A stretch of 64,000 nt of DNA from Candidatus Methanosphaera massiliense (GTDB lineage Archaea; Methanobacteriota; Methanobacteria; Methanobacteriales; Methanobacteriaceae): contig NZ_JARBXM010000001.1 in assembly GCF_028890305.1 (NCBI RefSeq), positions 1,096,501 through 1,160,500 of the forward strand. The letters are read 5' to 3'. The position numbers and the translations under genes were made by a program. Positions 56,882 to 64,000 of this stretch are shown here, one piece after another. Position 1 is the stretch's first letter; every line of letters begins with the position of its first letter. Under the pieces are notes generated by a model. The model saw only the letters and a list, made by a program, of their open reading frames with translations. It ran no database searches and had not been told where the DNA came from.

Positions 56882-57895
56882 ATGACTAGACATCACCAAC
56901 CAAGAAAAGGATCGGTTGCATTCAGTCCACGTAAAAGAGTGGCTAGAGAAACACCTCGTGTAAGTACCTGGCCAAAATCTGACGAGACTGGACTGCTCGG
57001 ATTCGCAGGATACAAGGTGGGCATGACCCACGTGACGGCTCTGGACTCTAGAAAAGATTCTCCAACAGAAAACATGGAACTTTCAGTTCCAGTTACAATA
57101 TTAGAGGCACCACCTTTAGTAGTGTTGGGAATTAGAGCTTACACAAAAACAACATACGGATTAAAAACACTAACAGATGTACTTGCAAATGATAATTTAG
57201 ACGATGAATTATCAAGAAAAATATCAATTCCAAAATTCGAAGATGTTGAATCAAAATTAGATGATTTAAGAAACAGAATTGATGAAATTGATGAAGTAAG
57301 AGTTCTAGTTCACACAAAACCAAAATTAACAAGTGTGCCTAAGAAAAAACCAGAAGTACTTGAATTCGGATTAGGTGGAAAATCTGTAGAAGACAAACTA
57401 GAATATGCAATAAGCATACTAGGAAAAGAAATGAATGCAAAAGATGTATTCCAAGAAGGAGAATACACTGATGCAATAGCAACCACCAAAGGTAAAGGAG
57501 TTCAAGGACCTGTAAAAAGATTCGGTGTAAGAATCCAATATGGTAAAGCAGCACGTAGTGGTATAGAAAGACACGTAGGTTCTATTGGACCATGGACACC
57601 AAATAGAACAATGTGGACCGTTGCAATGCAAGGTCAAATGGGTTACCATAAAAGAACAGAATATAACAAAAAACTCCTAAAAATAGGAGATGAATCTGAG
57701 GTTGACTTAATAAACCCAGATGGTGGATTTGTAAAATATGGTTTCGTAAAAAACAACTACATACTAGTTAAAGGTTCATTACCAGGACCATCAAAAAGAT
57801 TAGTTGTTTTAAGAAAAGGAGTAAGAAACGGTAAGAAAGAAGTAATTGCTCCAGAAATATCTTACATAAGCACAACTTCAAAACAGGGAGTCTAA
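56882..57895 (+). CDS. rpl3: Ribosomal protein uL3
   Basis: 337 residues, archaeal L3 with MTRHHQPRKGSVAFSPRKR at the start and a tail with GPSKRLVVLRKGVR. Ribosome site AAGGAGAAAATA upstream. First gene of the S10-type operon. Confidence 0.98.
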   Translation: MTRHHQPRKGSVAFSPRKRVARETPRVSTWPKSDETGLLGFAGYKVGMTHVTALDSRKDSPTENMELSVPVTILEAPPLVVLGIRAYTKTTYGLKTLTDVLANDNLDDELSRKISIPKFEDVESKLDDLRNRIDEIDEVRVLVHTKPKLTSVPKKKPEVLEFGLGGKSVEDKLEYAISILGKEMNAKDVFQEGEYTDAIATTKGKGVQGPVKRFGVRIQYGKAARSGIERHVGSIGPWTPNRTMWTVAMQGQMGYHKRTEYNKKLLKIGDESEVDLINPDGGFVKYGFVKNNYILVKGSLPGPSKRLVVLRKGVRNGKKEVIAPEISYISTTSKQGV

Positions 57896-57913
57896 ATATA
57901 GAGAGTGATTGAT

Positions 57914-58693
57914 ATGGCAAAAGTTAACGTTTATTCATTAAAAGGCGACGTCACCGAAGAAATTGAGCTCCCATCAATATTTGAGGAAGAATACAGACCA
58001 GATGTAATTAAAAGAGCTGTAATCTCAACTCAAACTGCTAGAATTCAACCATGGGGAACAGACCCAATGGCTGGTAAAAGAACAACAGCAGAATCATTTG
58101 GTTCCGGTAGAGGAGCAGCAATGGTACCTCGTGTAAAAGGATCATCAAAAGCAGCATTTGTACCTCAAGCAATTGGAGGAAGAAAAGCACATCCACCACG
58201 AGTAAACACAATTTATCATGAAAAAATCAACAAAAAAGAAAGAATATTAGCAATCAGATCTGCAATAGCAGCAACAGCTAATAAAGAATTAGTAGAACAA
58301 AGAGGACATCAAATCTCAAACTTAGAACAAGTCCCATTTGTTGTAGATGATGAATTAGAAACCATAAAAACAACAAAAGAAACCAGAGAAATCTTCAAAG
58401 ACTTAGGAATCATGGACGATATCGTAAGAGCTAAAAAAGGAAGAAAAATCAAATCTGGTAAAGGAAAACTACGAGGAAGAAAATACAGAACCCCAAAAGG
58501 ACCTCTAGTAGTTGTTGGTAACGATCGTGGAATCAGCTTAGGAGCAAGAAACCATGCAGGTGTAGATGTAGTAGAAGTAAACAACGTCAATGCAGAATTA
58601 CTTGCACCAGGAACACACGCAGGAAGATTAACAATATACACAAAATCTGCTATAGAAAAATTAGGAGATTTATTCCAACAAAATAGGAGTTAG
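57914..58693 (+). CDS. rpl4: Ribosomal protein uL4
   Basis: 259 residues from ATG 57914 (MAKVNVYSLKGDVTEEIELP), after GAGAGTGATTGAT. A TTG start at 57905 is less likely. GSGRGAAMVPRVKGSSKAAFVPQAIGGRKAHPPRV is typical archaeal/eukaryotic L4. It begins 18 bases after uL3. Confidence 0.97.
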   Translation: MAKVNVYSLKGDVTEEIELPSIFEEEYRPDVIKRAVISTQTARIQPWGTDPMAGKRTTAESFGSGRGAAMVPRVKGSSKAAFVPQAIGGRKAHPPRVNTIYHEKINKKERILAIRSAIAATANKELVEQRGHQISNLEQVPFVVDDELETIKTTKETREIFKDLGIMDDIVRAKKGRKIKSGKGKLRGRKYRTPKGPLVVVGNDRGISLGARNHAGVDVVEVNNVNAELLAPGTHAGRLTIYTKSAIEKLGDLFQQNRS

Positions 58694-58698
58694 TTATT

Positions 58699-58959
58699 AT
58701 GGATCCATATTCAGTAATAATAAAACCACAATTATCAGAAAAAACAATGAATCAAATTTATGATGAAAACAAAATCACATTTGTGGTTCATAGATCTGCT
58801 AATAAAAGAGTAATCAAAGATGCTTTCCAAGACTTATACGAAACAAAAGTATTATCTGTAAATACTCATATTACTCCTAGAGGAGAAAAAATTGCATCAA
58901 TTGAATTAGAAGAACCAGAAGCTGCAGAAGATATTGCAGTAAGATTAGGTGTATTCTAA
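58699..58959 (+). CDS. rpl23: Ribosomal protein uL23
   Basis: 86 residues; IIKPQLSEKTMNQIYDENKITFVVHRSANKRVIKDAFQDLYETKVLSVNT is the family core. It starts 5 bases after the uL4 stop. Located at the exit tunnel, where it binds signal recognition particle. Confidence 0.97.
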   Translation: MDPYSVIIKPQLSEKTMNQIYDENKITFVVHRSANKRVIKDAFQDLYETKVLSVNTHITPRGEKIASIELEEPEAAEDIAVRLGVF

Positions 58960-58982
58960 GCATAACAATAGGAGGATTGATT

Positions 58983-59708
58983 ATGGGAAAAAGATTGATT
59001 ATTCAAAGAAGAGGTCGAGGAACTCCAACATACCGTAGTTCATCACACAGATTCAGAGGAAAAGTATCATACCGTTCATACGACAAACTCGAAAGAGAAG
59101 GAAGTTTAAAAGGTATAGTTACGGACATTATCCATGACCCTGGAAGATCAGCACCAGTTGCAATAGTAAAATTCGAAACAGGTGAAGAAAAATTAGTTCT
59201 AGCACCAGAAAGTATTGCAATTGATGACGAAATAGAATGTGGAATATCTGCACCTATCGAACCAGGAAACACATTACCATTAAGTGAAATTCCAGAAGGA
59301 ACTCCAGTTTTCAACATAGAAAACAACCCAGGAGATGGGGGAAAATTCGTCAGATCATCTGGAACTTACGCAGCATTAATTACTCATGATGTAGGAAAAT
59401 CCATGGTAGAATTACCATCCGGAGAACTCAAAGCATTCAACCCAAGAAGCAGAGCTACAATAGGAGTAGTTGCTGGTGGAGGAAGAAAAGATAAACCATT
59501 CCTCAAAGCAGGTAACAGATATCATGCATTAAAAGCAAAGGGTAAGAAAATGATGACTGTTAGAGGTGTTGCAATGAACGCAGTAGACCACCCACACGGT
59601 GGAGGTAACAGACAACATCCAGGAAGACCTACTACTATCTCAAGAAATGCACCTGCAGGTAGAAAAGTTGGTTCAATAGCATCTAAACGTACAGGTAGAA
59701 GACGATAG
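58983..59708 (+). CDS. rpl2: Ribosomal protein uL2
   Basis: 241 residues from ATG 58983 with GGAGG 7 bases upstream. MGKRLIIQRRGRGTPTYRSSSHRFRG start, RGVAMNAVDHPHGGGNRQHPGRPTTISRNAPAG (conserved peptidyl-transferase-centre segment with His) near the C-terminus. Confidence 0.98.
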   Translation: MGKRLIIQRRGRGTPTYRSSSHRFRGKVSYRSYDKLEREGSLKGIVTDIIHDPGRSAPVAIVKFETGEEKLVLAPESIAIDDEIECGISAPIEPGNTLPLSEIPEGTPVFNIENNPGDGGKFVRSSGTYAALITHDVGKSMVELPSGELKAFNPRSRATIGVVAGGGRKDKPFLKAGNRYHALKAKGKKMMTVRGVAMNAVDHPHGGGNRQHPGRPTTISRNAPAGRKVGSIASKRTGRRR

Positions 59709-59722
59709 AAGGAGGCACTTAA

Positions 59723-60133
59723 TTGGCTCGAAAGATATTTAAATATAGAGGATACACTCTTGAAGAGCTTCAGGACATGTCATTAGATGAAGTAATAGAA
59801 TTATTACCATCAAGACAAAGAAGATCTCTAAAGAGAGGATTTTTACCAAGACAAGAAAAAGTTCTTGAAAAAATGGAAAAAGTTAAAGACATTAAAAATG
59901 ATAGTGGAAAACCAATAGTTATTAAAACACATTGTCGTGATATGATTGTACTTCCAAACATGGTAGGATACACATTTGGTATCTACAATGGACAAGAATT
60001 TGTAGAAGTAGAAATAAAACCAGAAATGATTGGATGCTACTTCGGAGAATTCGCACAAACAAGAGGAAGAGTACAACACGGAGACCCAGGTATGGGTGCA
60101 ACAAGATCATCAATGTTTGTACCACTTAAATAG
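59723..60133 (+). CDS. rps19: Ribosomal protein uS19
   Basis: 136 residues from TTG 59723 behind [58 protein letters not shown]-type core (here KTHCRDM). Binds the small-subunit head. TTG is the only start with a proper ribosome site. Confidence 0.97.
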   Translation: MARKIFKYRGYTLEELQDMSLDEVIELLPSRQRRSLKRGFLPRQEKVLEKMEKVKDIKNDSGKPIVIKTHCRDMIVLPNMVGYTFGIYNGQEFVEVEIKPEMIGCYFGEFAQTRGRVQHGDPGMGATRSSMFVPLK

Positions 60134-60151
60134 ATAAGGAGAAGGTTATTT

Positions 60152-60616
<465 letters not shown>

Positions 60617-60622
60617 ATACCA

Positions 60623-61381
60623 ATGATTGAAAAAGATTTCGTTAAAGAAGGATTAAATAGAACACGAATAGACGAATACCTAGAGAAAAAACTCGAAAGA
60701 GCAGGATACGGTGGAATGGATATTCACGTAACACCAGTAGGAACAATGGTAGTAGTCTACGCTGAAAAACCTGGTATGGTTATCGGTAGAGGTGGAAAAA
60801 CAGTAAGAGCAATTACAAAAACTCTTAAAAATAATTTTGACCTAGAAAATCCACAAGTTGAAGTTAAAGAAGTAGATGTACCTGAATTAAACCCAAGAAT
60901 CATGGCACACAAAATAGTATCCATGTTACAAAGAGGAATGCAATTCAGAAGAGTAGCATACTCAATAATCAGAAGAATAATGTCTGCTGGAGCACAGGGA
61001 GTAGAAGTTACAATTTCCGGAAAAATAAGAGGTTCCAGATCAGCATGTGCAAAATTCAATGATGGATACATCAAAAAATGTGGAGAACCTTCAATAAAAC
61101 ACGTAAAAGAAGGATTTGCTACTGTACAATTAAAACCTGGTGTACTTGGAATATATGTTAGAATCATGCCACCTGAAGTAGTTTTACCAGACAATATAGA
61201 AATCAGTGAACCAGAAATCGAAGAAGTTACAGAAACAGAAGCTGCACCAGCACCTGAAGTTGAAGAAACAGAAATCGAAGAAGAAATCACTGGTGAAGAT
61301 ATATTAGAAGAACTTTCAGAAGAATCTGAAGTAGAAGAAATTACTGAAGAAGCAGAAGATACTGAAACATTAGAAGAATAA
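60623..61381 (+). CDS. rps3: Ribosomal protein uS3 with long acidic C-terminus
   Basis: 252 residues. KH domain with VVYAEKPGMVIGRGGKTVRAIT, then the C-terminal domain (PRIMAHKIVSMLQRGMQFRRVAYSIIRRIMSAGAQGVEVTISGKIRG). After about residue 193 comes a Glu-rich tail of about 60 residues (EISEPEIEEVTETEAAPAPE...EDTETLEE). It starts 6 bases after the uL22 stop. Confidence 0.97.
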   Translation: MIEKDFVKEGLNRTRIDEYLEKKLERAGYGGMDIHVTPVGTMVVVYAEKPGMVIGRGGKTVRAITKTLKNNFDLENPQVEVKEVDVPELNPRIMAHKIVSMLQRGMQFRRVAYSIIRRIMSAGAQGVEVTISGKIRGSRSACAKFNDGYIKKCGEPSIKHVKEGFATVQLKPGVLGIYVRIMPPEVVLPDNIEISEPEIEEVTETEAAPAPEVEETEIEEEITGEDILEELSEESEVEEITEEAEDTETLEE

Positions 61382-61393
61382 GGGGAAATAGTA

Positions 61394-61600
61394 ATGGTTA
61401 TTTTAAGAAGCAGAGAATTAAGAGAACTCAGTGCATCAGATCTTGAAGCAAAACTCAATGAACTTCATGCAGAATATGATACATTAGTAAGTAAAGGATC
61501 TGTAGCTGGAGTAGATAATCCTGGAAAAATAAGAGAAACTAGAAGAACTATTGCCCGTGTTCTTACTATAATGAATGAAAACAAACAACAGGGAGAATAA
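61394..61600 (+). CDS. rpl29: Ribosomal protein uL29
   Basis: 68 residues, [63 protein letters not shown], two-helix L29. GGGGAAATAGTA ribosome site 3' of uS3. Confidence 0.96.
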   Translation: MVILRSRELRELSASDLEAKLNELHAEYDTLVSKGSVAGVDNPGKIRETRRTIARVLTIMNENKQQGE

Positions 61601-61607
61601 AATAGAG

Positions 61608-61913
61608 ATGAAAATCTGTGAAATATGCGGTCTTCCAGAAGATTTATGTGTCTGCGAAGAAATAGCACGTGAAGTACAAAAAGTTAAAGTATACACTGTT
61701 CGTCGTCGATTTGGTAAACTCATGACTATAGTTGAAGGAATAGATGAACATGATATTGATATAAGAGAATTAACAAAAACACTCAAATCAAAATGTGCTT
61801 GCGGAGGTACTGCTAAAAAAGGTCAAATTGAACTTCAAGGAGACCACAAGAAAAAAGTAAAAGAAGTACTTGCAGAAATGGGATTTTCTTCAGATACTAT
61901 AGAAATCAAATAG
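61608..61913 (+). CDS. Translation initiation factor aIF1 (SUI1 family)
   Basis: 101 residues from ATG 61608 ([24 protein letters not shown]), 8 bases after the uL29 stop. A frame reaching back to 61575 would overlap uL29. An N-terminal zinc-type Cys cluster (C-x2-C-x6-C-x-C), then the SUI1 fold ([64 protein letters not shown]). Checks start-codon choice on the small subunit. Confidence 0.95.
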   Translation: MKICEICGLPEDLCVCEEIAREVQKVKVYTVRRRFGKLMTIVEGIDEHDIDIRELTKTLKSKCACGGTAKKGQIELQGDHKKKVKEVLAEMGFSSDTIEIK

Positions 61914-62005
61914 ATAAACTCTATTTAGTGAAGATTAAAAATGAAATCAATAATTCTAACAATTATTGAACAGGGAAAAAATATAAAAGATGTGAAGTTT
62001 TTAAA

Positions 62006-62287
62006 ATGATAACTCCACAGAACATATTTCGACATGAATTTATTGGTCTAACTGTTGAAATCACAGACAGTAACCATAAAGAATTCATAGGAATAAAAGG
62101 GAAAATTATCGATGAAACTCGTAATATAATCACAATTGATACGAGTACAGGCGAAAAAAAAATACCTAAAAAAGAGGTAACATTTTTATTCACATTACCT
62201 CAAGGTGAAAAAGTTTCTATTAAAGGAGAAATTATTGTAGCCCGCCCTGAAGACCGGATAAAGAAAAAATATAAGAAAATTAGGTGA
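62006..62287 (+). CDS. rnp1: Ribonuclease P protein component 1 (Rnp1/p29)
   Basis: 93 residues. [65 protein letters not shown], Sm-like barrel of archaeal Rpp29. A partner of the RNase P RNA in tRNA 5' maturation. The stop overlaps the ribosome site of uS17. Confidence 0.94.
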   Translation: MITPQNIFRHEFIGLTVEITDSNHKEFIGIKGKIIDETRNIITIDTSTGEKKIPKKEVTFLFTLPQGEKVSIKGEIIVARPEDRIKKKYKKIR

Positions 62288-62291
62288 AAAT

Positions 62292-62612
62292 ATGGTAGGC
62301 ATTAATGTAAAGCAACCTGAAAAAGAATGTCACGATCCTAACTGTCCATTTCACGGTGAACTCTCTGTAAGAGGTCAAGTTATAGAAGGAACAGTTACTA
62401 GTGATAAGGCAGATCGTACAATTACCGTAGAAAGAAGTTTCTATGAGTATATTGACAAATATGAAAGATACGAAAAAAGAAATTCTAAAATAAAAGCACA
62501 TAAACCAGATTGTCTTGACGTTAAAGTTGGAGATTCTGTAAAAATTGCTGAATGCAGACAACTTAGTAAAACTAAACATTTTGTGCTAGTAGAAGTTAAA
62601 GAAGGAGAATAA
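62292..62612 (+). CDS. rps17: Ribosomal protein uS17
   Basis: 106 residues. [89 protein letters not shown]. Archaeal form with an extra N-terminal Cys/His segment. AGGTGAAAAT ribosome site overlapping the rnp1 stop. Confidence 0.97.
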   Translation: MVGINVKQPEKECHDPNCPFHGELSVRGQVIEGTVTSDKADRTITVERSFYEYIDKYERYEKRNSKIKAHKPDCLDVKVGDSVKIAECRQLSKTKHFVLVEVKEGE

Positions 62613-62617
62613 ATAAA

Positions 62618-63016
62618 ATGAAAGCAATTACATCAAAAGTCTCCAAATCTCTTCCTATCGGTGCTAATCTAAAATGTATAGACAATACCGGAGCACGTGA
62701 AGTAGAAATTATTTCAGTAAAAGGATTTAAAGGAGTAAGAAGAAGACTTGCTGCAGCTGGAGTAGGTGACATGGTAGTAGTTTCAGTTAAAAAAGGAACA
62801 GCTGACATGAGAAGAGAAGTTACAACAGCAGTAGTAGTACGTCAAAAGAAAGAATACAGACGTGCAGATGGTCTAAGAGTTAAATTTGAAGACAATGCAG
62901 CTGTAATCATTACCGAAGATGGCGTATTAAAAGGTTCAGAAATCAGAGGTCCTATTGCTAAGGAAGCAGCAGATCTTTGGCCAGCAATTGGTAGTGCTGC
63001 AAGTATAATAGTATAG
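62618..63016 (+). CDS. rpl14: Ribosomal protein uL14
   Basis: 132 residues: [87 protein letters not shown], a canonical L14 barrel. Starts 5 bases after uS17. Confidence 0.98.
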   Translation: MKAITSKVSKSLPIGANLKCIDNTGAREVEIISVKGFKGVRRRLAAAGVGDMVVVSVKKGTADMRREVTTAVVVRQKKEYRRADGLRVKFEDNAAVIITEDGVLKGSEIRGPIAKEAADLWPAIGSAASIIV

Positions 63017-63024
63017 GTGGAATT

Positions 63025-63378
63025 ATGTCAAAACAACCAAGAAAACAACGTAAAGCATTATATACAGCACCACTACACAAACGTCACAATTCAATGAGTG
63101 TACATCTTTCCGATGAACTCAGAGAAGAATTCAACAGAAGATCCTTCCCTGTAAGAAAAGGAGACGATGTTGAAATAGTACGTGGTGACTTTAAAGGAAC
63201 TGAAGGAAAAGTTGAAGGTGTAGATCTTAAAAATTACCGTGTTCTTGTTGACGGTGCATCCAGTCAGAAACAAGATGGATCAAAATTATACCAACCAATT
63301 CACCCATCAAACTTAGTTCTAATAGATGTATACTTAGATGATGAAAGAAGAAATGAAGCATTAAATAGGAAGGTATAA
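63025..63378 (+). CDS. rpl24: Ribosomal protein uL24
   Basis: 117 residues with HNSMSVHLSDELREEFNRRSFPVRKGDDVEIVRGDFKGTEGKVEGVDLKNYRVLVDGASSQKQDG, a KOW-type L24 (archaeal L26e-like). TAGGTGGAATT upstream. Confidence 0.97.
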   Translation: MSKQPRKQRKALYTAPLHKRHNSMSVHLSDELREEFNRRSFPVRKGDDVEIVRGDFKGTEGKVEGVDLKNYRVLVDGASSQKQDGSKLYQPIHPSNLVLIDVYLDDERRNEALNRKV

Positions 63379-63380
63379 TC

Positions 63381-64000
63381 ATGGCAAATATGGGATCAAG
63401 AAAACACTTAAAAAGATTCAAAGCACCAAAAACATGGCCTATCCACACTAAAGAAGAAGTATGGACTACAAAAACAAGTGCAGGACCACACGCTATAACT
63501 GAATCAATACCTCTTGTAATGGTTTTAAGAGAAATTTTAGGATTAGCAGAAAATACACGTGAAGCTAAAATTATCTTAAACAATGGTGACGTATTAGTTG
63601 ATGGTGTACCAAGAAAAGACCACAGATTCCCTGTAGGTTTCATGGATGTTATATCAATACCAAAAATCAACAAATACTACAGAATCTTACAAGATAACAA
63701 AGGAGCATTAGTACTACACGAAATTGAAGAAAAAGATTCAACTTTCAAATTAGTAACTATTAAAAACAAAACCACAGTTAAAGGTGGAAAAACTCAGTTA
63801 AACTTAGAAGATGGTAGAAACGTTATCACTGAAGAAGATTACAAAACTGGTGATGTTTTATTATTAAACATACCTGACCAAACAGTATCTGATTCAATTA
63901 AATTTGAAGAAGGAGCAATTGGTTTAATCACTGGTGGTAAACACATTGGTGAAACAGGTAAAATTGATAGTATTAATATAACCAAATCTTCTAAATCAAA
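63381..64000 (+). CDS. rps4e: Ribosomal protein eS4, cut by window edge
   Basis: ATG 63381 after GGAAGG. 206 codons are visible and the frame is open at the right edge, so the C-terminus is missing. MANMGSRKHLKRFKAPKTWPIHTKEEVWTTKTSAGPHAITESIPLVMVLREILGLAENTREAKIILNNGDVLVDGVPRKDHRFPVGFMDVISIPKINKYYRI contains the S4e N-terminal and S4 domains. The KOW region (GAIGLITGGKHIGETGKI) is present. Confidence 0.96.
   Translation, partial: MANMGSRKHLKRFKAPKTWPIHTKEEVWTTKTSAGPHAITESIPLVMVLREILGLAENTREAKIILNNGDVLVDGVPRKDHRFPVGFMDVISIPKINKYYRILQDNKGALVLHEIEEKDSTFKLVTIKNKTTVKGGKTQLNLEDGRNVITEEDYKTGDVLLLNIPDQTVSDSIKFEEGAIGLITGGKHIGETGKIDSINITKSSKS

Noticed and set aside
59843-60125. Cys/Phe-rich minus-strand frames across uS19
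   Set aside because: Antisense shadows of a conserved ribosomal protein gene.

Overview
The window looks like a chromosomal segment of a gut methanogen of the Methanobacteriales, most likely a Methanosphaera species (Methanosphaera stadtmanae-like). The evidence is the very AT-rich sequence, a 69-residue HMf-type archaeal histone, an archaeal S10-type ribosomal operon (uL3-uL4-uL23-uL2-uS19-uL22-uS3-uL29-aIF1-Rnp1-uS17-uL14-uL24-eS4), archaeal-type GltX, DapL, a fused ADP-forming acetyl-CoA synthetase, PycA beside BirA, and long secreted proteins of the adhesin-like (beta-helix) kind known from Methanosphaera and Methanobrevibacter. The species is an inference, since no database was searched.

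Region 1 (1-10.9 kb) is a defence island built around type I restriction-modification. On the minus strand it reads: two small DUF1874-like genes (the family of the viral ring nuclease AcrIII-1/Crn2), a second HsdM, a first HsdM, an HsdS N-terminal half, a recombination module, and HsdR. The module holds a tyrosine recombinase between two HsdS C-terminal-half cassettes, plus a complete HsdS on the opposite strand. Four copies of one AT-rich motif, which encodes the conserved KINKNL stretch, flank the cassettes as inverted repeats, so the locus looks like an hsdS shufflon. A half-size HsdS is divergent from the operon across an operator-rich intergenic region.

Region 2 (11-26 kb) is surface and mobile DNA. 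It holds two tandemly duplicated Asn/Thr-rich anchored proteins, a lox-like palindrome, an HxlR-domain chimera with three operators, an intact IS630-type element with a frameshifted transposase, two large adhesin-like genes separated by an IS relic, and a decayed third adhesin gene.

Region 3 (26-39 kb) is mixed accessory and metabolic DNA: an FMN reductase with a MarR regulator, a polar amino-acid ABC transporter, a glycosyltransferase, a MalY-type C-S lyase with a flavin reductase, a broken flavoprotein gene, several unknown small genes, an intact 1.2-kb IS with an 8-bp target duplication, and a small HTH/DUF3467 pair.

Region 4 (39-64 kb) is core genome: histone, DapL, GltX, CapA-like protein, Tex, Acd, flippase, an MJ0158-type PLP enzyme, BirA/PycA, a SPOUT methyltransferase and the first half of the ribosomal protein operon, which runs off the right edge inside eS4.

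Several secreted-protein genes have a good Shine-Dalgarno sequence at the right distance only from an AUU or AUA codon, which suggests non-standard initiation.
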